Shown here in pieces: positions 1 to 4,795 of a DNA stretch of 6,109 bases. Position 1 is the first letter of the stretch; every line of letters starts with the position of its first letter. The stretch is from SAR202 cluster bacterium (lineage in GTDB: Bacteria > Chloroflexota > Dehalococcoidia > UBA3495). Position numbers and translations under genes: made by a program. The notes beneath the pieces are model-generated. The model saw only the letters and a list, made by a program, of their open reading frames with translations, did no database searches and was not told the DNA's origin. The stretch covers positions 1 through 6,109 of the forward strand of contig VFHG01000066.1 of assembly GCA_009392075.1 (NCBI GenBank), written 5' to 3'.

Positions 1-135
1 GATCTGGGCCAGCTCCACCCACGGGTCTAGCTGGTTATACTCAAGCTGGCGGGTGTCGTCGCGGACCCACAATCCTTGCTGGATGTGCGAAACGCAGTTC
101 ATGGAGAAGGCGTTCATGAGCATCCGTTTTGGCAT
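1..135 (-). CDS. FMN-dependent monooxygenase of the NtaA/DmoA/DszA group, N-terminal 45 codons only (runs off the left edge)
   Basis: On the minus strand an ATG at 135-133 opens a frame with no stop to base 1, giving 45 residues. They begin MPKRMLMNAFSMN, followed by a GLW element (residues 21-23), a charged stretch around residues 25-32 and LDPWVELAQ (36-44). This N-terminal pattern (K/R-R-x-x-x-N-A-F, then G-x-W, then a short charged loop, then a WVELA helix) is how nitrilotriacetate and dimethylsulfide monooxygenase-like members of the bacterial luciferase superfamily begin. Such enzymes use FMNH2 from a partner reductase and O2 to oxidise small organic substrates in the cytosol. The flavin-binding barrel lies outside the window, so the substrate cannot be judged. 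No clear Shine-Dalgarno precedes the ATG. ATGs at codons 5 and 7 are alternatives, as is an in-frame ATG pair at 211-216 that would add an unlikely 26-27 residue extension. The gene diverges from the monooxygenase at 306, leaving a 170-bp shared upstream region. Confidence 0.72.
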   Translation of the reverse strand, partial: MPKRMLMNAFSMNCVSHIQQGLWVRDDTRQLEYNQLDPWVELAQI

Positions 136-305
136 ATTCAAGCGTCCATAGAGAAGCGTTGGCGGGAAGCGTTCCGGGCCGGTCCAAGCCGCTATCAAAC
201 GGTCACCGCCCATCATATTACAATCGGCCTGGCATTGACCGGCGCTCTAGTCGGCACTATCGGTAGTACAATACCCCCGCCAAGCACAACTAGGAGCAAC
301 GAAAC
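136..305. promoter_or_regulatory. divergent upstream region between two flavin monooxygenase genes
   Basis: These 170 bp separate two genes that start in opposite directions, so promoters for both must lie here or overlap the gene ends. Rightwards, TACAAT at 267-272 is a fair -10 box about 34 bases before the ATG at 306, but no good -35 sits 16-18 bases upstream. A TTGACC at 235-240 is a good -35 sequence but is badly spaced for it. A Shine-Dalgarno AGGAG at 292-296 lies nine bases before the ATG. A 9-bp palindrome CGGTCACCG at 200-208 is the only symmetric site I noticed. I could not pick a confident leftward promoter. The assignment rests mainly on gene orientation. Confidence 0.4.
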
Positions 306-1358
306 ATGCGCTTCGGGCATTTCTTTTATCCCATGAAGTTTGACGACAGCCGGGACGGGCAGGAGATCCAGGCCTGTCTGGACGAGGCCCAACTCGTTGA
401 GGAGTTGGGGATGGACGCCATCTGGTTCGCCGAGCACTATTTCACCGGCGAGTGCGTCTACGGCGACCCCTTGGTGTTCGCCAGCGCAGTGGCCGTCAGG
501 ACCAAAAAGATCTTGCTGGGCTTCGGCATCCTGGAACTGCCGCTGCACAACCCGGTGCGGGTGGCCACTCAGACCGCCTTGCTGGACAACCTGTCCAAGG
601 GCCGCCTAATCGTCGGCACGGGCCGTGGCTCCAACTACAACGCCTACGAGTACGTCGGGTTTGGCACCACCACGAGTCTGGGGGTCGCCCAATTGGACGA
701 GGCCGAAGAACTTCTTATAAAAGCCTGGACTGAAGACAACGTGAAGTTCGAAGGCGAGTTCTTCAACGTGTCGTTCCCCTCGGTCCGGCCACGGCCCTAC
801 CAGAAGCCCCATCCGCCGCTGGCCCGGGCCTGCACCGGCGACGCTTCGCTGGTCGAGATGGCCAAGATCGGCCGTCCGGTGCTCATCCGGGGCGCCTCGT
901 GCAACGCCACTGGGGAGAAGATCGAGCTGTACCGCGACACCATGTCCGGGGCCGGGTTCAGCGAGGAAGAGGTGGAGAAGAGCCTGGACCAGATCTGGGT
1001 CTGGCGCGAGATGCACATCGCCGATACCGACGACGAGGCGATGGGAGATTTCCTCCCGGCCCACATCCAGGCCTACGAATACCTTGAAGAGATTCGTGCC
1101 GAGTGGAACCCGCCCGAGATGGAGATATCTATGCAGCGGCCGCCGTTGGGCCAATCGGGTTACGGAGAGTCCCCCGATCCGGATGCTTCGGAATCGTTGA
1201 TCGGCGGATACAAGCGGGTGGCAGAGCAGGTGGCTTCTATGCGGGACGTAGGGGTCAGGAACTTGATGCTGACCAACCGGGGACTGGTGTCCCAGGAAAC
1301 GGCCAACAAATCGCTGAAGTTGCTCAGCGAGAAGATCATGCCTTCGTTTCAAGGGTGA
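306..1358 (+). CDS. LLM class flavin-dependent oxidoreductase (bacterial luciferase-like monooxygenase)
   Basis: This 350-residue protein has the length and layout of a complete luciferase-like (LLM) TIM-barrel monooxygenase. Such enzymes bind reduced FMN (or F420 in some branches) and insert oxygen from O2 into an organic substrate in the cytosol. Visible landmarks are the first strand MRFGHFF (1-7), the helix and strand ending AIWFAEHYF (38-46) with the typical E43-H44 pair, LPLHNPVR (78-85), the flavin-phosphate region GRLIVGTGRG (99-108), the QKPHPPLARA strand (166-175) and the closing barrel helix around 299-322 (RVAEQVASMRDVGV). The start is well supported by AGGAG at 292-296, nine bases upstream. 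Between residues about 250 and 298 there is a Pro- and Glu-rich stretch that looks like the variable segment covering the active site in this family. The family assignment is secure. The substrate is unknown, and no flavin reductase lies beside it. A bidirectional terminator follows at 1426. Confidence 0.93.
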   Translation: MRFGHFFYPMKFDDSRDGQEIQACLDEAQLVEELGMDAIWFAEHYFTGECVYGDPLVFASAVAVRTKKILLGFGILELPLHNPVRVATQTALLDNLSKGRLIVGTGRGSNYNAYEYVGFGTTTSLGVAQLDEAEELLIKAWTEDNVKFEGEFFNVSFPSVRPRPYQKPHPPLARACTGDASLVEMAKIGRPVLIRGASCNATGEKIELYRDTMSGAGFSEEEVEKSLDQIWVWREMHIADTDDEAMGDFLPAHIQAYEYLEEIRAEWNPPEMEISMQRPPLGQSGYGESPDPDASESLIGGYKRVAEQVASMRDVGVRNLMLTNRGLVSQETANKSLKLLSEKIMPSFQG

Positions 1359-1382
1359 AACTAGGATTCAGGCGAGTGTTCG

Positions 1383-1420
1383 GCCCCCTCTCTAACTCTC
1401 CCCTGGCGCGGGAGAAAGGA
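1383..1420. repeat. degenerate CCCTCTC..GGGAGA hairpin repeat, copy 1
   Basis: The sequence runs from a CCCCCTCTCTAAC stretch to a short hairpin: TCTCCC at 1397-1402 pairs with GGGAGA at 1410-1415 around a seven-base loop. A related segment with the same order of parts occurs at 2965-3005. Intergenic repeats of the CCCTCTCCCTAACCCTCTCCC type, which I recall from many bacterial genomes, look alike. This would be a worn copy. It lies between a stop codon and a terminator, where such repeats usually sit. Confidence 0.5.
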
Positions 1421-1425
1421 TATGC

Positions 1426-1470
1426 AAAAAGAAGGTTCACTCTTATGAAATTGGGGTGAACCTTCTTTTT
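1426..1470. terminator. bidirectional rho-independent terminator between convergent genes
   Basis: AAAAAGAAGGTTCAC (1426-1440) and GTGAACCTTCTTTTT (1456-1470) form a perfect 15-bp stem with a 15-base loop. The A-tract and T-tract at the ends give a U-run after the hairpin on either strand. It lies 67 bases after the stop of the plus-strand monooxygenase and 23 bases after the stop of the minus-strand ABM gene, so it can serve both. Confidence 0.93.
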
Positions 1471-1493
1471 TACTTCGCTTTTGTGACCGTTGC

Positions 1494-1808
1494 TTAAATC
1501 TGACCCTTGTCTTTGGTGAAGATGGGATTAAGTTCCACGCGGGTTGGGTCGCCGTCGAACCAGGGTGAGACAGTCTCGCGCCATTTGGTGTAGTGAGGGG
1601 CGGCCCGGTGGGCAGTCTCCCAGGCGTCCCGGTTCTCGTAGACCTCATAGAGGTAGACCGTGTTCTCGTCGTTGGGGTCGGCATGGACATCGAACTGCAG
1701 ACAGCCCGGCTCGTCGTTGTTGGAGCCGACGGCGTCGCCCATGGTGGCTTCGATGAATTCGGCCCTGTGCCCTGCCTTGATCTTGGCGGTTACAAATAGC
1801 GCAAACAT
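1494..1808 (-). CDS. ABM-domain (YgiN/LsrG-like) putative quinol monooxygenase
   Basis: This 104-residue protein has the normal length of a single antibiotic-biosynthesis-monooxygenase domain, a small ferredoxin-like fold that usually dimerises. It opens with a beta strand (FALFVTAKI, 2-10) and a helix (GHRAEFIEATMG). The family hallmark EPGCLQFDV (33-41) and the strand VYLYEVYENRDAWETAHRA (51-69) follow, then HYTKWRETVSPWF (72-84). Relatives include cofactor-independent quinol monooxygenases and LsrG isomerase, so the exact reaction is open. Its setting next to flavin monooxygenases would fit downstream handling of an oxidised aromatic or quinone product, which is inference. The start is firm: AGGAG at 1818-1814 sits five bases before the ATG, and a TATAAT promoter lies 33 bases further up. 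It is divergent from the glutaredoxin gene. Confidence 0.9.
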   Translation of the reverse strand: MFALFVTAKIKAGHRAEFIEATMGDAVGSNNDEPGCLQFDVHADPNDENTVYLYEVYENRDAWETAHRAAPHYTKWRETVSPWFDGDPTRVELNPIFTKDKGQI

Positions 1809-1841
1809 AACTTCTCCTGAGACTACTGATTCAACTGCGCC

Positions 1842-1870
1842 ATTATAGCCACGGGAATATGAGGCGACAA
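1842..1870 (-). promoter_or_regulatory. sigma-70-type promoter of the ABM monooxygenase gene
   Basis: Read on the minus strand, TATAAT at 1847-1842 is a perfect -10 box, preceded after 17 bases by TTGTCG at 1870-1865 (four of six matches to TTGACA). Transcription would begin near 1835, giving a leader of about 27 bases that contains the Shine-Dalgarno. The -10 is followed by GG, as at the two other good promoters in this window. Confidence 0.68.
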
Positions 1871-1889
1871 GAAGTCGACGCCAGCCCAG

Positions 1890-1918
1890 ATGACACCGCC
1901 CTGCGCCCGTTGTAGAAT
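1890..1918 (+). promoter_or_regulatory. sigma-70-type promoter of the glutaredoxin gene
   Basis: ATGACA at 1890-1895 (five of six) and TAGAAT at 1913-1918 (five of six) are separated by exactly 17 bases. A start near 1925 gives a leader of about 35 bases before the ATG at 1960, with AGGGAG at 1946-1951 as ribosome binding site. It lies back to back with the ABM promoter. The two -35 boxes are about 20 bases apart, so one bound regulator could touch both. Confidence 0.68.
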
Positions 1919-1959
1919 GGCCTTCTTAGCCGCTTATCAATGATTAGGGAGCCTATTAG

Positions 1960-2175
1960 ATGGCCGACATCCCAGTGGTTTACACGCTAACCGTCTGCCC
2001 CGCCTGCGACGCCTTGCGCGCCGCCTGGAAGCGGGATGGAATCGAGTACCAAGAGATCAGGGTGGACCAGAACCAAGACGACCTAGACACCGCCCTAGAC
2101 TACGCCGACACCGTGCCGATCATCATCTACCCCGACGGGCGGGTGGAGGTGGGCTTTGAGGGCATGACCGGTTGA
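1960..2175 (+). CDS. mini-glutaredoxin / NrdH-like thioredoxin-fold protein
   Basis: This 71-residue protein is the size of the smallest glutaredoxins. A first strand (PVVYTLTV) leads directly into the dithiol active site C13-P14-A15-C16, followed by a helix, a strand IEYQEIRVD (28-36) and the cis-proline motif T51-V52-P53. It ends with a strand and the glycine-rich FEGMTG tail. These are the standard glutaredoxin landmarks, so it probably reduces disulfides or carries electrons to a reductase in the cytosol. The final helix is nearly absent, so the C-terminus is shorter than in typical NrdH (about 75 or more residues). It has its own promoter (1890-1918) and AGGGAG eight bases before the ATG. 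The next gene, 81 bp on, is also thioredoxin-like, suggesting a shared redox role. No ribonucleotide reductase lies nearby to confirm an NrdH role. Confidence 0.85.
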   Translation: MADIPVVYTLTVCPACDALRAAWKRDGIEYQEIRVDQNQDDLDTALDYADTVPIIIYPDGRVEVGFEGMTG

Positions 2176-2185
2176 GAGATCGGCT

Positions 2186-2204
2186 GACGGACCGGCGGTC
2201 CGTC
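2186..2204 (+). other. hairpin after the glutaredoxin stop codon
   Basis: GACGGACC (2186-2193) and GGTCCGTC (2197-2204) form a perfect 8-bp GC-rich stem with a three-base GGC loop, ten bases after the stop. There is no T-tract behind it, so it is not a standard terminator. It could be an RNA-stabilising or partially terminating hairpin that lets some transcription pass into the thioredoxin-like gene. Confidence 0.5.
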
Positions 2205-2256
2205 CCAGATTCCCAATATTAGTAAGCAATGCAACCCAGCAAAATATGGAGGAGCT

Positions 2257-2841
2257 ATGGCCAGAGAGGACAGTGTTGTAACCCCCGAGCGGTTCTCCGA
2301 GGGGTTCGACTATCCCAGCTATATGGACCAGATCAAGGTCAACAAAGCCCGGTTCGAAGGGTTCTACGACGGCTTCAAGGTTAGCGATGAAGACACCGCT
2401 TTCTTCAAGGAATTAGTCCAACGGCCCAACGGCCCTGCCAAGATGATGGTCCTAGGCGAGGACTGGTGCGGCGACGTGATCCGCGGCCTGCCGGTCTTGG
2501 CCAAGATAGCCGACGCCGCCGGAATCCCCATCAGCATCTTCCCCAGGGATTCCCACACCGACATCATGGACGAGTACCTGAAAGAGGGAAAGTACATGTC
2601 TATCCCGGTGGCCGTGTTCTACACTGCAGACCACGAGTACATCTGCCACTGGATCGAACGACCTGAGGTCGCGGCCAAAGAGCAGCATGCGATCGAGCAG
2701 GCCATCCGCGACGAGAACCCAGGCATCGACGACCAAGCGTTCAGCCGGGAGCGTCGGACCCGCACCGCCGCCAAGGCTGAAGATTGGATCGCAGCCACAG
2801 TTGTGGAATTGAAGGAACTGCTGGCCAAAAGCATAGGCTAG
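2257..2841 (+). CDS. thioredoxin-like family protein with single-cysteine WCGD active site
   Basis: This 194-residue protein has an N-terminal helical part (about 1-60) and a thioredoxin fold. The strand MMVLGEDWCGD (63-73) places C71 where thioredoxins have their first active-site cysteine, and the cis-proline motif S115-I116-P117 comes before the strand VAVFY. A charged helical tail (about 137-194) ends it. This matches the bacterial thioredoxin-like group with a WCGD or WCxDC motif (Thioredoxin_9-type). The position of the resolving cysteine is V74, so the classic CxxC is absent. The only other cysteine is C130, in a strand. A monothiol or peroxidase-like role, or a non-catalytic one, is possible. 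The start is fixed by GGAGGAG at 2248-2254 just before the ATG. It follows the mini-glutaredoxin on the same strand and ends 43 bases before a terminator. Confidence 0.83.
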   Translation: MAREDSVVTPERFSEGFDYPSYMDQIKVNKARFEGFYDGFKVSDEDTAFFKELVQRPNGPAKMMVLGEDWCGDVIRGLPVLAKIADAAGIPISIFPRDSHTDIMDEYLKEGKYMSIPVAVFYTADHEYICHWIERPEVAAKEQHAIEQAIRDENPGIDDQAFSRERRTRTAAKAEDWIAATVVELKELLAKSIG

Positions 2842-2884
2842 GGGCCGGACCTGGTCTTGAGCCGGGTAGTATGTGTGGCCATGT

Positions 2885-2921
2885 AAAAAAGCCCTACCAT
2901 TAAGGATGGCGGGGCCTTTTT
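2885..2921 (+). terminator. rho-independent terminator of the thioredoxin-like gene
   Basis: GCCCTACCAT (2891-2900) pairs with ATGGCGGGGC (2906-2915) around a five-base loop, with one A-C mismatch and one G-U pair. A run of T at 2917-2921, separated by one bulged C, pairs with the A-run at 2886-2890 and supplies the U-tract. It lies 43 bases after the stop codon. Confidence 0.82.
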
Positions 2922-2964
2922 GTCGCCATTTGGCGGCTGGTGGATGAGTTGCGCAGAAACGTTG

Positions 2965-3005
2965 CCCTCACCTTAAATCTCTTCCAAGCGTGGGAGAGGG
3001 GATTT
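2965..3005. repeat. degenerate CCCTC..GGGAGAGGGG hairpin repeat, copy 2
   Basis: CCCTCACCTTAAATCTCTTCC leads to GGGAGAGGGGATTT. CTCTTCC (2979-2985) pairs with GGGAGAG (2992-2998) across a six-base loop, with one G-U pair, and AAAT (2975-2978) can pair with ATTT (3002-3005). The order of parts matches the segment at 1383-1420, although few bases are identical, so both look like aged members of one intergenic repeat family. Confidence 0.5.
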
Positions 3006-3082
3006 CTCTAGTCATACCAATCAATCACGATCCACGACCAGTGGCTCTCTACGACTCCATCACTCTAACAAGCCTATTCCTA

Positions 3083-3208
3083 TTGTCATTCCGAGCGGAG
3101 TGAGGAATCTCGTTGGCGGCGGAAACGTACATCGGTCTGGCGGAACCATGGCGTGTTTGTGCTCAGCAACGGGATTCTCCGTCGGCTGCGGCCCCCTCAG
3201 AATGACAA
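3083..3208. repeat. 126-bp inverted-repeat (MITE-like) intergenic element
   Basis: The left end TTGTCATTCCGAG (3083-3095) and the reverse complement of the right end (3196-3208, TTGTCATTCTGAG) match at 12 of 13 positions. Inside them, GGAATCTCGTTG (3104-3115) is again similar to the reverse complement around 3168-3177, so the arms are longer, imperfect inverted repeats around a unique middle. The GTCATTCCGAGCG..GGAATCT start is a sequence I recall as a common non-coding repeat in Chloroflexota and some other genomes. No transposase is encoded and I see no clear target-site duplication. It lies between the stops of two convergent genes, and its right end is 57 bp from the end of the MFS gene. 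Confidence 0.72.
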
Positions 3209-3265
3209 ATGAGGAGGGTACGCTACGAGAAACCTTGCGATTACCGCTTTTTCGTTCTGGTCGAC

Positions 3266-4549
3266 TCAATTCGCCGCGCCAGCTTCGATCAGGTGTTCCA
3301 ATTTGGGTCTCCGGGCAATTAGGAACAGGACCGCGCCCAGGGTGTTGAGGCCGGCCAGCAGCAAAAAAGCCATGTCGTAGTCGCCCAATTCGTCCCGCAT
3401 GAAGCCAGCCAGTGGGGCGGCGATGAGCAGCAAAAAATTCATCGGCACTGTCGAGATGCCCAATATTTTGCCGAAAGATGCGCGGCCGAAATACTCGCCC
3501 CTGATGGCCGTGGTCAAGGGCGTGCGGCCGCCGAATCCGATGCCGAACAACACTGCGAAAATGTAGAAATAGTAGAGGCTTGAGCCCAGGGTCAAGAACA
3601 CCACTCCGGCGCCCTGGATGCCGGTGAAAATGAATAGTGCGATGTTCTTGGGTATCCGGTCTCCGAGCCACCCACCGATAAACTGGAACACGATGGAGAC
3701 TGCCGTCTGGACTGTGATGACCCATGCGGCAGTCTGCACACCATAGCCCACATCCTGCAACAAGAGCCCAAGGTGAGACATGGTAGCCAGCACAACCATC
3801 GAACCGAACCCATGGCCGAAGGAAATGGTCCAAAAAGCCTGAGTGCGCAGGGCTTGGCCGATGGTCAGTTCAATCTCGTCATTTCCCTCGCCTTCTTCAG
3901 ACGCAGCCGGCACTGGGGGGACGCCGTCTGGGTAGCCGCCCACATCCTCCGGCTTGTTGCGTATCACCTTGGGCAAAACAAATGCCGATACCAGAGCGAC
4001 AACAGCCAGAATCTCCGCTGTGCGCCGCCAGCCGAGACGGTCGGCTTCGGGGTCGATCAACCAAGCAATCGAAGGCACCAAAATCAGCGCGCCGACGCCC
4101 ATTACCATCATGGCCAGACCCATGGCCATGCCACGATGCCGTACGAACCAATGGTTCAATAAGGTCATCACGGTGATCCACCCAGCCTGTCCCTGGCCAA
4201 CGGACATGATGAAATAGGCCAGATAGAACATCCAAAGGTTCTGGACCTGGCTGAACAGGAAGAATCCTGCAGTGAGTATCAATAGCCCGGTGAACACCAT
4301 GAAGCGGGTGCCCATGCGGTCAACCAGGTACCCGGCGATGGGGCCGGTGATGCTGCCCTCAATACGGGTGAAACTGAGTGCGAGCCCCAACTGGGTGCGG
4401 CTCCAGCCAAATTGGGCCTCTAAAGCCACCGACCAAACGGCGATCGCCTGGAAGACCGGCACGGCAGTGATGACCATGATGAACCCGCTGACGGCCACCA
4501 TCCACCAACCGTAGAACGCGCCGCGGGCCTTACCCCAGGGGTTGCCCAT
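3266..4549 (-). CDS. MFS transporter, oxalate/formate-antiporter or monocarboxylate-transporter-like
   Basis: From the ATG at 4549 this is a 427-residue, very hydrophobic inner-membrane protein with about twelve transmembrane segments in two halves of six. The MFS loop 2-3 signature GYLVDRMGTR is at 73-82, and a matching GGWLGDRIPKN is at 292-302 in the second half. The hydrophilic central loop (about 197-232) starts RNKPEDVGGYPDG, a pattern seen in the oxalate/formate antiporter and monocarboxylate-transporter-like branch. GRTPL (341-345) and GEYFGR (351-356) also fit that branch. It probably moves a small organic acid, but the substrate is not readable. A TTG at 4567 would add six residues. 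Neither start has a good Shine-Dalgarno, and the ATG is chosen because the family normally begins just before the ARGAFYGWW segment. It is divergent from the luciferase-like gene at 4796, suggesting a shared substrate. Confidence 0.88.
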   Translation of the reverse strand: MGNPWGKARGAFYGWWMVAVSGFIMVITAVPVFQAIAVWSVALEAQFGWSRTQLGLALSFTRIEGSITGPIAGYLVDRMGTRFMVFTGLLILTAGFFLFSQVQNLWMFYLAYFIMSVGQGQAGWITVMTLLNHWFVRHRGMAMGLAMMVMGVGALILVPSIAWLIDPEADRLGWRRTAEILAVVALVSAFVLPKVIRNKPEDVGGYPDGVPPVPAASEEGEGNDEIELTIGQALRTQAFWTISFGHGFGSMVVLATMSHLGLLLQDVGYGVQTAAWVITVQTAVSIVFQFIGGWLGDRIPKNIALFIFTGIQGAGVVFLTLGSSLYYFYIFAVLFGIGFGGRTPLTTAIRGEYFGRASFGKILGISTVPMNFLLLIAAPLAGFMRDELGDYDMAFLLLAGLNTLGAVLFLIARRPKLEHLIEAGAAN

Positions 4550-4612
4550 ACTCAGAAGACTAAACAAATAACATTGGCCTGGTCCAGAAAAAGCTCTCTT
4601 TCAACGGAAATA

Positions 4613-4641
4613 AGAATACTACAGCACACTTTGTATTACAA
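4613..4641 (-). promoter_or_regulatory. possible promoter of the MFS transporter gene
   Basis: On the minus strand TTGTAA (4641-4636) and TATTCT (4618-4613) are 17 bases apart, each matching the consensus at four of six positions. A start near 4606 would leave a leader of about 57 bases. The -35 lies inside an 11-bp palindrome, TTGTA-T-TACAA (4631-4641), which could be an operator. This is weak and rests on spacing and position only. Confidence 0.33.
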
Positions 4642-4706
4642 CAAAACCATAATGGGCACAGGATGTGACGGTTTAGCCGTTTTTAAACCAATTCCTGAAC
4701 CCCTAT

Positions 4707-4734
4707 TTGCCAATTGGCCGCCAAACGCTAGAAT
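4707..4734 (+). promoter_or_regulatory. sigma-70-type promoter of the second luciferase-like gene
   Basis: TTGCCA (4707-4712) and TAGAAT (4729-4734) each match the consensus at five of six positions and are 16 bases apart. Transcription from about 4741 would give a leader of about 55 bases to the ATG at 4796. The promoter lies downstream of the longer in-frame start at 4574, so it also argues that the protein begins at 4796. Confidence 0.68.
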
Positions 4735-4761
4735 GGTGCTCTCTCAGCAACCGTTGGCCAA
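4709..4761. promoter_or_regulatory. cluster of TTGGC/GCCAA palindromes over the promoter (possible operators)
   Basis: A perfect 10-bp palindrome GCCAATTGGC (4709-4718) overlaps the -35 box and spacer. GCCAAA follows at 4720-4725, and the palindrome TTGGCCAA sits at 4754-4761 in the presumed leader. Repeated symmetric half-sites around a promoter are what a dimeric repressor would use. No regulator gene is in the window, so this is a suggestion from sequence symmetry alone. Confidence 0.3.
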
Positions 4762-4795
4762 AATATCGTTCTTAAATATAGTTCTTGGAGTGACC

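Larger units (their letters stand above)
2842..3265. other. 424-bp convergent intergenic region without a gene
   Basis: I see no convincing coding frame here on either strand. It holds a terminator (2885-2921), a worn hairpin repeat (2965-3005) and an inverted-repeat element (3083-3208). Positions 3006-3082 and 3209-3265 show nothing I can name, and no obvious U-rich terminator follows the MFS gene on the minus strand. Confidence 0.7.

Noticed and set aside
76..336. An 86-codon plus-strand frame across the left intergenic region
   Set aside because: It overlaps the antisense N-terminus of the partial monooxygenase and the start of the next gene, has no Shine-Dalgarno and no recognisable motif.
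606..1352. A 248-codon open frame on the minus strand inside the first luciferase-like gene
   Set aside because: It lies entirely antisense to a well-supported gene, its translation is rich in R, H and L with no recognisable motif, and it has no ribosome binding site. It is a shadow of GC-rich coding sequence.
3083..3208. The inverted-repeat segment as a CRISPR array or tRNA
   Set aside because: There is a single inverted pair rather than regularly spaced direct repeats, and no cloverleaf with T-loop or anticodon arm could be drawn.
3060..3833. A 257-codon minus-strand open frame overlapping the MFS gene end and the repeat element
   Set aside because: It is in a different frame from the transporter, reads through the inverted-repeat element and shows no protein motif.
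4565..4567. TTG as the start of the MFS transporter
   Set aside because: It adds only six residues, has no Shine-Dalgarno, and an ATG at 4549 fits the usual family start better. It cannot be fully excluded because the ATG also lacks a clear ribosome binding site.
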